Shown: positions 41,587 through 52,199, numbered from the stretch's first letter. The stretch is 64,000 nucleotides of DNA from an uncultured Halomonas sp. (GCF_946887195.1 NZ_CAMPKE010000007.1:134843-198842); one strand, 5' to 3'. Notes: generated from the sequence alone by a model not told the origin. A program made the numbers and translations.

Positions 41587-41994
41587 CGCCTGAGCCAATG
41601 GGACTACCGCCCCGCGCGAACCAATGCCCCCGAGGCGGATTTCTCCGGCGACACCTGGCAGCCCGGCGATGCGCCGAGTCAGGCATTGCAGTGGGCGGTC
41701 GAGGGCTTGGCCAAGGCTGGCACGCTATCCATCATCGGCGTGTATCCGCCCCAGTTTCGGGCGTTTCCCATCGGCATGGCGATGAACAGAAGCCTGACCC
41801 TGAACATGGGCAATTGCCATCATCGCAAGTACATTCCCAAGCTGATCGAGCTGGTTCTGGCCGGCAAGATCGACCCCGCCGATATCCTGACCCAGAGCGA
41901 GAAGATGCCCGACGCATTGAGCGCCTTCGAGGCATTCGATCGCCGCGAGGCGGGCTGGATCAAGGTCGAGCTGCTACCCCAAGCGGGTGCATGA
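41587..41994 (+). pseudogene. Zinc-dependent alcohol dehydrogenase remnant (C-terminal third only)
   Basis: The open frame encodes the end of a medium-chain zinc dehydrogenase: QALQWAVEGLAKAGTLSIIG, then GVYPPQFRAFPIGMAMNRSL, GNCHHRKYIPKLIELVLAGK and FEAFDRREAGWIKVEL. The catalytic zinc domain and the nucleotide-binding glycine loop are missing, and the first 30 codons are unlike the family. No ribosome site precedes the first internal ATG (41686). It is a decayed copy, close to the gnd insertion scar. Confidence 0.7.
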
Positions 41995-42040
41995 AGAGGA
42001 TTCGCCAGTCAGGTTCTGCCCGAAAAGCGGCGAGTGAAAT

Positions 42041-43240
42041 TCAGGTGGGTTCGGATTGAGCGTCGTTCCCCTTGTCGAGCCGATCGATGGCGTCGTCGCC
42101 CCGGCGCGCCAGCGCTTGCAGGCGGTCGATCTGCTCATCGAGACGGGGCAGCGCCTCGCGCCGATAACGCGACACGTCGTCGATCGCGGCCAGCACATCG
42201 CTGAAGGCCTGCTCGAGTTTTTGCATGTCGAGCAGCGCCGACGCGGAGCGGTTCTGGATATCCACGCCTTGGCCGCGCAGCGCCTTGGCGGTACCGGCGA
42301 GCATATCCGAGGTGGCGGTATTGAGCGCCTCGACGCGATCCAGCACCAGCCGCTGGTTGGCCAACGCGAGCGCGACGGTAACGGCGACGGTCAGCGCCGA
42401 GACGGTCACATTGATGGCTCGGTCGACGCCGCGGATGAGCTCGCGGTTGTTGCGGATCACCACCTCCAGCGCCAGCACACCCTGCTGGCTGACCGTCAGT
42501 TGCTGCTGCAGGTCGACGATGCGCTGGCGCAGTGGGAAAAGCAGCTCCTCCTCGATGAAGGCGCGCTGGGGATCGTCTTCGGCAAGCGCCGTCACGCGCT
42601 GCTCCAGGCGCTGGTCGATCAGCCGTCCGAGCATGATCTGGCGTTGTAGCTGCGCAAGAGTGCCGCGCAGGGATTCCTGATCGTCGGCCAGGGTCAGGTT
42701 GTCGCGACGCAGCATGTCGCGCCCGGACTCCAGATCGCCAATGATCGCGTCCAGCGCTTGCTGGGCGCTTTCGTATTTGCGGAAATAGCGTTGCAGGCTG
42801 TCGCCGACGCCGGGAATGCGCGCCAGCACCCGGTCCAGCCCACCGCGCGTCAGTGTGTGCCGGTTGGGATCGAGATGCTGCATGCGCTCGCGCAGGCTGG
42901 ATAGCGCCTTGGCCACCGGTCCGCCGTCATTGCCCTGATGAGCCAGCTTGCGCATCGGCGTTTGCAGCATCTCGCTCTGATGCGCGGCCTGGCGCTGTAT
43001 GTCGCCACCCATCTCGTCCACGGCGCGGCGCTGATCCTCGGCGGCGCCCTCGGTATGGTGCGGCGTCAGCACCCTGGCGACGAAGGCATCGGCCTCGGCG
43101 GCCAACTCGGCATCGTCACCGGCCTCCTCCTCGGGCTCGGCATCCCGATTCAGGCGCGATGCGATCTCGTCGACCGGTGGCAGATAGAGCTGCTGCCTGT
43201 GGCTATCGGCCCCAGGGCCGGTCTTACGCTCATCGCTCAT
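42041..43240 (-). CDS. TelA/KlaA-type toxic anion resistance family protein
   Basis: This cytoplasmic protein of 399 residues belongs to the TelA family, first linked to tellurite resistance and more broadly to cell-envelope stress. It has a charged N-terminus (about 1-90), long helices predicted to form coiled coils (about 140-340) and the conserved stretch VVIRNNRELIRGVDRAINVT near 265-285, followed by TVSALTVAVTVALALANQ. The ATG at 43240 is the family-like start. It follows the XpaC-like gene by 42 bases and is probably in one operon. Tellurite resistance is not implied. Confidence 0.83.
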   Translation of the reverse strand: MSDERKTGPGADSHRQQLYLPPVDEIASRLNRDAEPEEEAGDDAELAAEADAFVARVLTPHHTEGAAEDQRRAVDEMGGDIQRQAAHQSEMLQTPMRKLAHQGNDGGPVAKALSSLRERMQHLDPNRHTLTRGGLDRVLARIPGVGDSLQRYFRKYESAQQALDAIIGDLESGRDMLRRDNLTLADDQESLRGTLAQLQRQIMLGRLIDQRLEQRVTALAEDDPQRAFIEEELLFPLRQRIVDLQQQLTVSQQGVLALEVVIRNNRELIRGVDRAINVTVSALTVAVTVALALANQRLVLDRVEALNTATSDMLAGTAKALRGQGVDIQNRSASALLDMQKLEQAFSDVLAAIDDVSRYRREALPRLDEQIDRLQALARRGDDAIDRLDKGNDAQSEPT

Positions 43241-43282
43241 AAGCCATCCTTTCCCCGTGGCGTAGGTGACTACCATAACGCA

Positions 43283-44224
43283 TCAACGATCGCGTCCGTA
43301 ACGCTCGGCCCTTGCGACGAAACGCTGCAGATCCTTCAACGCCTGGTCCGCGCTCACCGAGGCTTGCGGGCGGCCCGTCTCGATGCGCGCCATGGCCATG
43401 GCGGCATCGTCGAGTGCGGTCAGCGCCGATTCGTTGCGTGCGCTCAGATCGCGCAGATGCTGCTCGGTCTCCTCGACCAGCGCCAGGCGGCGTTTCAGGG
43501 TCACGCGCTCCGCGACGCTCAGTCGCCTGCGCTCCTCGGCCAGCCGACGGCGCACGAATTCACCATCCACGCCGGCGATGCCACTGGCGTGCGATGCCAT
43601 CACCGTCAGGTTGTCCACCGCCGTGAAACACACCTCGGCGATCAGCGTGCGCGAACGCTCGAAGGCCAGCTCGCTGGCATCGAAGCGCGCCAGCAGTACC
43701 TGCATGACATGTCGATAACGGCTGTACAGACGATCGGCCTGCACGGCGAGCTCGGGTTGGCGCGCCTCGACCAGGCGCTGCTTGGCGGCGCATAGCGCAA
43801 GGGTCACGTCGTCGGCATTGGCTGGCGGATGATCGGGATTGAGCGTACTCATACCGGCTTCGCTGGCTTCACGGGCTTGCCTGGCCTGTTTTTCCGCCGT
43901 CTCGGCAGCGCGCCGAGCCTCGCGCCGGCGCTGCTTGCGCGCGCTCCACCAACGCCGCAGGCGGCGCTCCAGTGGCAGTTCGACGGCAATCGCCGCCAAC
44001 CCGAAAAGCCATCCCAGAAGGCTCGGCCCGAACCCGCCCCACAGCGAGGTCAGCCATAACAGGAAGGCGATGAACGGCACCAGCAACCAGTAGCGAATGA
44101 TGACCTGCAAACGGTCGGGCTGCGCCGTGCCGAGCGCGTGACCCGGACTTGCCATGCCAATCAGGAACCACGGCAGGCAGGTGACGAACAACCCATAGGA
44201 AAACCCCTGAAGAAATTCCAGCAT
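43283..44224 (-). CDS. XpaC-like membrane protein paired with TelA
   Basis: This 313-residue protein has two to three hydrophobic segments (about 8-25, 43-60, 65-82), a strongly basic region RRLRRWWSARKQRRREARR and a long helical, coiled-coil-prone C-terminal half. Proteins of this layout next to telA are usually placed in the 5-bromo-4-chloroindolyl phosphate hydrolysis (XpaC) family. Their biochemical role is unclear. It is first in the pair with the TelA gene. The family call rests mainly on context and architecture. Confidence 0.6.
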   Translation of the reverse strand: MLEFLQGFSYGLFVTCLPWFLIGMASPGHALGTAQPDRLQVIIRYWLLVPFIAFLLWLTSLWGGFGPSLLGWLFGLAAIAVELPLERRLRRWWSARKQRRREARRAAETAEKQARQAREASEAGMSTLNPDHPPANADDVTLALCAAKQRLVEARQPELAVQADRLYSRYRHVMQVLLARFDASELAFERSRTLIAEVCFTAVDNLTVMASHASGIAGVDGEFVRRRLAEERRRLSVAERVTLKRRLALVEETEQHLRDLSARNESALTALDDAAMAMARIETGRPQASVSADQALKDLQRFVARAERYGRDR

Positions 44225-44300
44225 ACGACGCGAGGCCTGCTGCCAAGAAAGAGAGGAGTCAATGATTGTAGAGGAACGCGACGGTAACGATAAGACTCGT

Positions 44301-44543
44301 GGTAACTCATGCAGGGCAATCGCAGATGACTTCCGGCAGCCTAACTATCGGGCTTATCCAGCGGCAGGCCTTCGCGAGGGCGCTGTAAACCCGTCCCTGG
44401 GCGCTACTTTTGCTATCTGACCGCCATGGATGGCGGGAATGCCAGAATTGCATGGAGCCTTTTTCTGGCCATGGCAAAAGACCCTCGCTTCGGCCTGCCC
44501 CTGGTCTCCCGCATACTCCAACTGCGATAGCCCTGGTAACTCA
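44301..44543. mobile_element. MITE-like element with 9 bp direct repeats, containing family B repeat copy 2
   Basis: GGTAACTCA occurs at 44301-44309 and 44535-44543. Just inside are inverted ends CAGGGCAATCGCAG (44312-44325) and CTGCGATAGCCCTG (44522-44535), 13 of 14 matching. The interior 44350-44504 is the family B repeat, inverted relative to 20165-20319. No transposase is encoded. The right direct repeat includes the helicase stop codon. This element plus 76 bases of leader makes up the 316 bp gap between the XpaC-like gene and the helicase gene. Confidence 0.7.
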
Positions 44544-46799
44544 CGGACGCACCGCCCACCAACCCGGCAGCAGCCCAGCCACCTGCGGCTGCGCGAAGCG
44601 GTCGTCGATCAGGTAGACGACGCCGCGATCCTGCGGGGTGCGAATCACGCGCCCGGCGGCCTGCACCACCTTCTGCAAGCCAGGGTAAAGGTAGGTGTAG
44701 TCGTAACCGGTACCGAACAGCGCAGCCATGCGTCGCTTGAGCTGCTGGTTGATCGGATTCATCTGCGGCAGGCCGAGGGTGGCGATGAAGGCGCCGACCA
44801 ACCGCTCGCCGGGCAGGTCGATGCCCTCGCCGAAGGCGCCACCCAGCACGGCGAAGCCGATCCCGCGGCCGCTCATCGTGAAGCGCTCGAGAAAGCCTTG
44901 GCGCGCCGTCTCGTCCATGCGCCGCGCCTGCGTCCAGATGGGCAGCTCGGGATAGCGCTCGGCAAACAAGCTAGCCACCTGTTCGAGGTAATCGAAGCTG
45001 CTGAAGAAGGCCAGGTAATTGCCCGGTTGCCGCGCGAACTGCCCGGCCATCAGCTCGACGATTGGCGACAGTGAGGCGCCACGCTGATGAAAACGAGTCG
45101 ATATCCGTTTGGCGACATGCACCGACAATTGATTCGCCGTGAACGGCGACTCCACCTCGATCCACGGCGTATTGGCCGCCACTCCGAGCAGGTCGGCGTA
45201 GTAGCGGCTCGGGCTCAGGGTCGCCGAGAACAGCACCGCCGCGCGACTCGCCGCGAAGCGCGGGGCGAGAAAGCTGGCCGGCACCACGTTACGAAAACAC
45301 AGCGTCGAGACGCTGGCCCCGCGCCTGCCCGGCCTGAGCGCCATGTCGAACAGCGAATGCTCGCCATAAAGCTCGCCGATACGGCAAAACTGCAGGGCGT
45401 CGAAATAGAACCGCTGCAACGCGCTATCGAGCCCTGCCGGCTGTTCGGTCAGGTAGTCGGTGATCGCGGCGACGCCACTTTGCAACGCCGCAAGCAGCTT
45501 GGCCGGCGGCGTATCGAGCACGCAATACTCACCGCCCTGCTCGCGGTTCAGGGCGTTCCACTGCCGATCGATCCGCGCAAGCGGCGTCTTGAGCGCGGTG
45601 GGCGCGCTGCGACGCAGCGCCTTGAAGGCCGCCTGGTCGATTTCGGCGCTATACATGCCGCGTGCGCGCTCGACCAGATTGTGCGCTTCGTCCACGAGTA
45701 CGCCGACCCGCCACTGATTGGCGACGGTCAGCCCGAACAGCATGGCGCTGAGATCGAAGTAGTAGTTGTAATCACCAATGACCACATCGCTCCAGCGCGC
45801 CAGTTCCTGACCCAGATAGTAGGGGCACACTTGGTGCGTCAGTGCGATGTCGCGCAAGCCCGCCTGATCGAGCGTCCCGGCCTCCACTGCCGCCTGGCGC
45901 GCCACGGGCAGGCTGTCGTAGAAGCCGCTCGCCAGCGGGCAGGATTCGCCGTGGCAGGCCTTGTCGGGATGCTCGCAGGCCTTGTCGCGGGCGATCAGCT
46001 CGAGCACCCGCAACGGGCGTGATGGTGCGCTGCTCTGTAGCGTCTCGAGTGCCTGCCATGCCAGCCGTCGTCCCGGTGTCTTGGCGGTCAGGTAGAACAC
46101 CCGGTCCAGCGACTGTGTCGGCATCGCCTTGAGCATCGGGAACAGCGTGCCCAGGGTCTTGCCGATGCCGGTGGGCGCCTGGATCATCAGACAGCGGCCG
46201 GTGCCGACCGCCTTGTAGACCGCCTCGGCCAGCGGCCGCTGCCCGGTGCGGAACTCCGCATGCGGAAAGGCGAGCGCGGCCAAGGCCCGGTCCCGCGCGG
46301 TACGATGCGCGAGTTCCTGCTCGGCCCAAGCGAGAAACCGCTCGCACTGGCGCGTGAAGAACTCGCCCAACTCAGCCGCCGAAAATGTCTCGACGAGCAC
46401 GGTTTCGCGCTGACTGACGATATCGAAATAGACCAGCGCCAGATGCACCTCGGATAGCTCGCGCGCCTGGCACAACAACCAGCCATAGACCTTCACCTGC
46501 GCCCAGTGCAATCGACGATGGTTGGCGGGCATCAACGCCAGATCGCCGCGATAGGTCTTCACTTCCTCGAGCCGGTTGCGCTCGGGATCGTAACCATCGG
46601 CCCGGCCGCGCACATGCAGGTGGCGATACTCACCCTCGAGCGATACCTCGCGCTCATAGCCCTCGCCCCGGCGCGAGGCGACCAGTGCATGCCCGGCGAT
46701 GCCCTGCTGAGCGGAAGGCGACGGCGTGAAGCGCAGGTCGAGATCGCCGGCCTTGGCGGTGAACTCGCACAGCGCGCGAACCGCGACGACATAGCTCAC
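44541..46799 (-). CDS. Rad3/DinG-type helicase with N-terminal PD-(D/E)XK nuclease domain
   Basis: This predicted DNA repair protein has 752 residues. Residues about 30-115 form a nuclease domain (RGRAD with D68, then E79-V80-K81). The helicase has Walker A QAPTGIGKT (207-215), four FeS-cluster-type cysteines (CEHPDKACHGESC and VCPYY) and the DEAH box VDEAHNLVE. The C-terminal motifs include AAGRVIRTPQDRG. The start is a GTG at 46799, overlapping the FAN1 stop (GTGA), so it is translationally coupled to the FAN1-type gene. Substrates are inferred to be branched or flap DNA. Confidence 0.87.
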   Translation of the reverse strand: MSYVVAVRALCEFTAKAGDLDLRFTPSPSAQQGIAGHALVASRRGEGYEREVSLEGEYRHLHVRGRADGYDPERNRLEEVKTYRGDLALMPANHRRLHWAQVKVYGWLLCQARELSEVHLALVYFDIVSQRETVLVETFSAAELGEFFTRQCERFLAWAEQELAHRTARDRALAALAFPHAEFRTGQRPLAEAVYKAVGTGRCLMIQAPTGIGKTLGTLFPMLKAMPTQSLDRVFYLTAKTPGRRLAWQALETLQSSAPSRPLRVLELIARDKACEHPDKACHGESCPLASGFYDSLPVARQAAVEAGTLDQAGLRDIALTHQVCPYYLGQELARWSDVVIGDYNYYFDLSAMLFGLTVANQWRVGVLVDEAHNLVERARGMYSAEIDQAAFKALRRSAPTALKTPLARIDRQWNALNREQGGEYCVLDTPPAKLLAALQSGVAAITDYLTEQPAGLDSALQRFYFDALQFCRIGELYGEHSLFDMALRPGRRGASVSTLCFRNVVPASFLAPRFAASRAAVLFSATLSPSRYYADLLGVAANTPWIEVESPFTANQLSVHVAKRISTRFHQRGASLSPIVELMAGQFARQPGNYLAFFSSFDYLEQVASLFAERYPELPIWTQARRMDETARQGFLERFTMSGRGIGFAVLGGAFGEGIDLPGERLVGAFIATLGLPQMNPINQQLKRRMAALFGTGYDYTYLYPGLQKVVQAAGRVIRTPQDRGVVYLIDDRFAQPQVAGLLPGWWAVRP

Positions 46800-48466
46800 G
46801 TCATGCGCTCGCCTATCGGCAGCTCGGCTTCCTGCCACTGCACGTAGCACACCGCCACCGGCATGCCGTGTTCGGCGCAGAAATCCAGCCAGCGCAACTG
46901 GTTGTCCTGCAGGCGATCGCCCGGCCCCTTCACCTCGATCATTCGGTAGCGCCGTTCGTCGGGCCAGAACTGGATCAGATCCGGCAGGCCGGCGCGATTG
47001 GCCTTGATGTCCCACAACAGTCGGGTGAACCACTGCTTGAGATGCTCGCGCGGGAAACACGCCAGCGCCTGTTCGAGCAGCGTTTCATCGACGATACCCC
47101 AATGCACGAACGGCGATAGAGTGCCCTGCTTGGCGGCGAACGTCGCTCGAATGGTAGTCCGGTACTCTTGGCTGTCGAGTTGCGCGAGGCAAGCCTCGAA
47201 CAGTGCCGCGCGCCGGCGGTGGAAATCGGGCCGCAGCAGATCCACCGGGCCACTGTGAAAGGGATGGAAGAACGCCCCCGGCAACGGGGCGAAGATCGCC
47301 TCCCAGCAGAGCAGGCCGAACAGCGAGTTGATCAGCGTGTTCTCGACATAGTGCACCGGTGCGTGAGGCTCGAAGAGATGCTCGCGCACCGCGCCCTCCA
47401 CCGAGATTGGACTATCGGGCCGGGGCAGCGACAGATCGATCCGCGCGACCGGGGCTGGCTGGTGGCGGCGCGGTTTCGGCAGGCCCAGCTTGCGATGCAG
47501 ACGCGGCATGATGCGCAGCAGGTGCTGCGTTTCGGCGGCGCTCTCCGGTGCCTGCTCCGCCTCGCGGGCCAGCGCCAGTGCGGCATCGAACTGACCGCTG
47601 CGCTCCAGCACACGCAGGCGGCGGATGCGCGCGCCGGGATGCGCGCAATCGGCGTATAGCGCCAGCGCCGTATCGCGGTCGTCGATCCGCTCGCAATGCT
47701 GGGCGATCTGGAACGTGAGCCTGGCGCGCCGCGATTCGAGCCAGGGGTTATCGCCGAACGCCGCCGGCACGAGGGCGAGCACGTCATCGACCTCGCCGGC
47801 CTCGAAGCGCTCCCGGCAATGGTGCAGTTGCAAGTAGGCATCGACATCGTCGCGGCAATGGAAGGCGCGCGACGCCGTGGTGAATGCGACGTTCTCGTAG
47901 CGGTAGATGCCGAGATCGGCGAGCACGAATTCCGTCCAGCTTTGATGCAGATTGCCGAAGAACAACAGCCGGAAGCGGTCGCACATCTCCATGAGCGTGA
48001 GGGCGTAAACGCAGTCGCCACTGTGCTCGTACCAATCGGCGAAGCGGTGCGCATCGACGAACGCGGGTTTCAGCGTTTCCAGCAAGTCGGGCTTTCTTGC
48101 ACTCGGCGTAGCGAGATAGTCGCCGAACGCCGTTACGATCTCGGCCTTGGTCGAGAGCGCGAATAGCTGCTCCAGGCTCAGTTCGGGTTCGGCATCGACC
48201 CAACCCTTCTCGATCAACGGCCATGCCGCCTCGCGGGTCGACCCAATCTCGGCGTAATCCAGTTTGCTGGCCCGGAACAGCGTGCCCTTGCGCATGATCA
48301 TGCGCACCAGCAAGGCGCGCGAGGCTTGCGGCACATTGGCAAACTCATCGATGAAGGCAAGCTCGCGCTCGCTCAGCAGATCGCCGTAGCGCTCGCGGAG
48401 CCAGCCCAGCACCGTGTAAAAATTGTTGAGATAGTAGAAAGGATCGTCGAGCGTGGGGAGCGTCAT
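46796..48466 (-). CDS. FAN1-type VRR-NUC structure-specific nuclease
   Basis: This bacterial homologue of FAN1, a 5' flap and interstrand crosslink repair nuclease, has 556 residues. The N-terminal SAP-like region (about 45-110, MIMRKGTLFRASKLDY) is followed by helical TPR-like repeats (about 200-330). The C-terminal VRR-NUC domain carries GLPDLIQFW (D496) and IEVKGPGDRLQDNQ (E511 and K513). It is the first gene of a two-gene unit with the nuclease-helicase, a pairing seen in pseudomonads. Confidence 0.9.
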   Translation of the reverse strand: MTLPTLDDPFYYLNNFYTVLGWLRERYGDLLSERELAFIDEFANVPQASRALLVRMIMRKGTLFRASKLDYAEIGSTREAAWPLIEKGWVDAEPELSLEQLFALSTKAEIVTAFGDYLATPSARKPDLLETLKPAFVDAHRFADWYEHSGDCVYALTLMEMCDRFRLLFFGNLHQSWTEFVLADLGIYRYENVAFTTASRAFHCRDDVDAYLQLHHCRERFEAGEVDDVLALVPAAFGDNPWLESRRARLTFQIAQHCERIDDRDTALALYADCAHPGARIRRLRVLERSGQFDAALALAREAEQAPESAAETQHLLRIMPRLHRKLGLPKPRRHQPAPVARIDLSLPRPDSPISVEGAVREHLFEPHAPVHYVENTLINSLFGLLCWEAIFAPLPGAFFHPFHSGPVDLLRPDFHRRRAALFEACLAQLDSQEYRTTIRATFAAKQGTLSPFVHWGIVDETLLEQALACFPREHLKQWFTRLLWDIKANRAGLPDLIQFWPDERRYRMIEVKGPGDRLQDNQLRWLDFCAEHGMPVAVCYVQWQEAELPIGERMT

Positions 48467-48492
48467 GGCTGAGTCGTTAACAACGGTCGCTA

Positions 48493-48631
48493 GGGAGCCA
48501 CTGAAAAAGTATCGAGCGAAGATCAGGCAAGGCGAAGTCGTCCGAAAAAGCGGAGTTTACATGCAGTAAATGAGCATTTTGAGGACGACTTCAACACAGC
48601 CTGGTCGAGCGCAGTATTTTTCAGAGCTTCC
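48493..48631 (+). repeat. Dispersed hairpin-like repeat, family A, copy 1
   Basis: This 139 bp non-coding block lies in the 331 bp divergent gap between the FAN1-type gene and kbl. Its ends are inverted (GGGAGCCACTGAAAAAG against GGAAGCTCTGAAAAATAC reversed), and the core GCGGAGTTTACATG is shared with the copy at 51037-51178. The remaining gap (48632-48797) has a TTGACA at 48699-48704 without a clear -10; I see nothing else in it. Confidence 0.8.
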
Positions 48632-48797
48632 TAGTACTGGCTATTCGTACAGAATTTAACCCATGGTATCAACGCCCCGCTCGGTCCGGCAAACGCTTTT
48701 GACATGCCTATGAAAATCGGGCTCACGGAAAATTATCGGACATCCTGTTAGGCTTGATGGCATGCCCGGGAATTCAAAAACGATAAGGAAAGCCGTC

Positions 48798-49987
<1,190 letters not shown>

Positions 49988-49991
<4 letters not shown>

Positions 49992-51013
49992 AGGCGCTGG
50001 CGAAACTCAAGCCCGAGCCGGGTATCTGGATGACCGACGTACCGGTCCCCGAGATCGGCCACAACGACGTGCTGATCAAGATTCACCGCACCGCCATCTG
50101 CGGCACCGACATGCATATCCATCAATGGGACGAGTGGTCGCAGAAGACCGTACCGGTGCCGATGGTGACCGGCCACGAATACGCCGGCGAAGTGGTCGCC
50201 ATCGGTGAAGAGGTCAGCGGCTATCAAATCGGCGACCGGGTTTCCGGCGAGGGCCACGTGACCTGCGGGCATTGCCGCAACTGCCGCGCCGGGCGCACGC
50301 ACCTGTGCCGCAACAGCGTAGGCGTGGGCGTCAATCGCCCCGGCGCCTTCGCCGAATACATGACGCTGCCGGCCTTCAATCTGTTCAAACTGCCCGACGA
50401 GATTCCCTTCGAGCTGGCCGCCATCTTCGACCCTTTCGGCAACGCCGTGCACACCGCGCTGTCGTTCGATGTGGTCGGCGAGGACGTGCTGATCACCGGA
50501 GCCGGACCCATCGGCATCATGGCCGCCGCGGTGGTTCGCCATATCGGCGCACGCCACGTGGTGATCACCGACGTCAACGACTACCGGCTGGCACTGGCGG
50601 AGAAGATGGGCGCCACGCGTACCGTGAATGTCTCGCGCGAGCGCCTGCAGGATGTGATGGCCGATCTGCACATGGGCGAGGGCTTCGACGTGGTGCTGGA
50701 GATGTCCGGCGTGGCCTCGGCGGTCAGCGAGATGCTCGACGTGATCAACCACGGCGGCAAGATCGCCATGCTCGGCATTCCGCCCAAGGAAATGGCCATC
50801 GACTGGACCAAGGTGATCTTCAAGGGCCTGACCATCAAGGGCATTTATGGCCGCGAGATGTTCGAGACCTGGTACAAGATGGCCAGCCTGATCCAGTCGG
50901 GACTCGATCTCAGTCCGATCATCACCCACCGCTTCAAGATCGACGATTTCGAGAAAGGCTTCGAGGTGATGGGCTCCGGTCAGTCCGGCAAGGTAATATT
51001 GGACTGGACCTGA
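49988..51013 (+). CDS. tdh: L-threonine 3-dehydrogenase
   Basis: This zinc-dependent medium-chain dehydrogenase oxidises threonine to 2-amino-3-ketobutyrate with NAD, 341 residues. The catalytic zinc site is C38 ([10 protein letters not shown]), H63 and E64 (GHEYAGE). The structural zinc cysteines are in [15 protein letters not shown], and the nucleotide loop is [15 protein letters not shown]. It is coupled to kbl by a 4 base overlap, giving the full threonine to glycine route. Confidence 0.96.
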
Positions 51014-51036
51014 GCCCAGAAACCTACGAGCAAAGC

Positions 51037-51178
51037 AGGCTTTGTCTTGAAAGTCGACGAGCGAAGTCCAGACAAGGCAAAAAACGGCGAAAGAGCGGAG
51101 TTTACATGTTGTAAATGAGCACCTTGAGCCGATTTTTAACGCAGTATGGGCAAGCGCGGACACTTTCAGACATAGCCT
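51037..51178 (+). repeat. Dispersed hairpin-like repeat, family A, copy 2
   Basis: This 142 bp block sits between the convergent tdh and DUF2945 genes and reaches into the latter's stop codon. Outer ends are inverted (AGGCTTTGTCTTGAAAGT against AGGCTATGTCTGAAAGTG read from the other strand). The core GCGGAGTTTACATG and GTAAATGAGCA matches copy 1. The symmetric structure suggests a terminator-like hairpin in either transcript. Confidence 0.8.
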
Positions 51179-51389
51179 AATCGGCCTTGCTCAGTGCGCT
51201 CTCCTTGTGCGCCGCGACATGCTCGGTCTTGTCGCTCTTGATCTCGTACTGCGGTTCCTCCTTTGAGGCGCGGCGGTTGTGGCCCTTGTAGTCGAAATCC
51301 TCGGTATGAACCTTGGTAATCGTGCCACTCACATGCCCCGCCTCGGAGTTCCATTTGACGTGATCGCCGACCTTGAATCGGGTAGCCAT
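51177..51389 (-). CDS. DUF2945 (HVA1/Tudor-like) protein
   Basis: This 70-residue cytoplasmic protein of the DUF2945 family reads FKVGDHVKWNSEAGHVSGTI, then TKVHTEDFDYKGHNRRASKE and PQYEIKSDKTEHVAAHK, the complete family pattern. The fold is a small SH3/Tudor-like barrel; function is unknown, often grouped with stress-response genes. GGGAGGATGAT precedes the ATG. The YbhB-type gene lies upstream on the same strand, 40 bases away. Confidence 0.88.
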   Translation of the reverse strand: MATRFKVGDHVKWNSEAGHVSGTITKVHTEDFDYKGHNRRASKEEPQYEIKSDKTEHVAAHKESALSKAD

Positions 51390-51429
51390 ATCATCCTCCC
51401 TGAATAGTTACCTGTTGCGTTGCTCGCCC

Positions 51430-52062
51430 TCACTGGCCACGACGCAGGTCGGGATTGAGCGTGTAGGTGCCGGTCACCGTGGCCTGATCGAGAATATGCC
51501 CCTGCATGGCCTCGAGCGCGTCGGCGCCGGTGAATTCACCCGCCAGCCCCAGCGAGTCGATATCCAGCGCGTAGACGGTGAAGCGATAGCGGTGGGTCAG
51601 TTCATCGTTCCACGGTGGGCACGGGCCGTCGTAACCGCCGTAGGTCCCCCCCATGTCCGGGTCGCCGGCGAGAAAATCGGTGAAGGTATTGATACCGCGC
51701 AGGCCGAAAGCGGACTGGCCAGGCGCCTTGCCCTTGGCGGTCACGCCATTGGAATCCTCGCCTTCGCCGATGGCGCGGGTCTCGCCGGGAACATCGACCA
51801 CGACCCAGTGATAGAAATCGACGCGCGGCATGCTCGCCGGCAACGTCCTGCCCTGCTGGTTGACGTCGCTGGTGTCGCCGGGCACGTCGGGGTCGGCGAC
51901 GATCACCGCGAAGCTGCGAGCCTCTTCTGGCGCGTCCGACCAGGTCAGCGCCGGGTTGCGATTGGGCCCCAGCGTCATCGGCTCGCCATCGCCGGGTACG
52001 CCGAAGGCGAACGTAGCGGGGATCGGCTGCTGGTCGTCGATACCGTGAACGGTTAGCTTCAT
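51430..52062 (-). CDS. YbhB/YbcL-type Raf kinase inhibitor-like (PEBP) protein
   Basis: This is a PEBP-fold protein of 210 residues. The family signatures are present: NRNPALTWSDAPEEARSFAV (about 34-53), VADPDVP, FYHWVVVDVPGETR and a YGGYDGPCPPWND loop, followed by HRYRFTVYALD. Bacterial members are of uncertain function; phospholipid or small anion binding is suggested by the fold. I chose ATG 52062 with GAGTTGAGA upstream; a TTG at 52068 is an alternative. Confidence 0.88.
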   Translation of the reverse strand: MKLTVHGIDDQQPIPATFAFGVPGDGEPMTLGPNRNPALTWSDAPEEARSFAVIVADPDVPGDTSDVNQQGRTLPASMPRVDFYHWVVVDVPGETRAIGEGEDSNGVTAKGKAPGQSAFGLRGINTFTDFLAGDPDMGGTYGGYDGPCPPWNDELTHRYRFTVYALDIDSLGLAGEFTGADALEAMQGHILDQATVTGTYTLNPDLRRGQ

Positions 52063-52199
52063 TCTCAACTCCTCGAATCAATGGGTAGCGTCGGTTCCAG
52101 CCTAGCTCAGGGGCACGGTCCGCGACCAGACACGCAGCGACGAGAAGATGCTAACCTCGACCGATCAGCATTCTTGCACCAGGTAGATTGCGGCGCACC

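Noticed and set aside
42041..44224. Tellurite resistance operon
   Set aside because: The TelA-family name suggests it, but no TerB-Z or TehAB genes are present; the pair is better read as a general TelA/XpaC-like module.
48699..48704. TTGACA upstream of kbl as a promoter
   Set aside because: No acceptable -10 sequence at 16-18 bases downstream.
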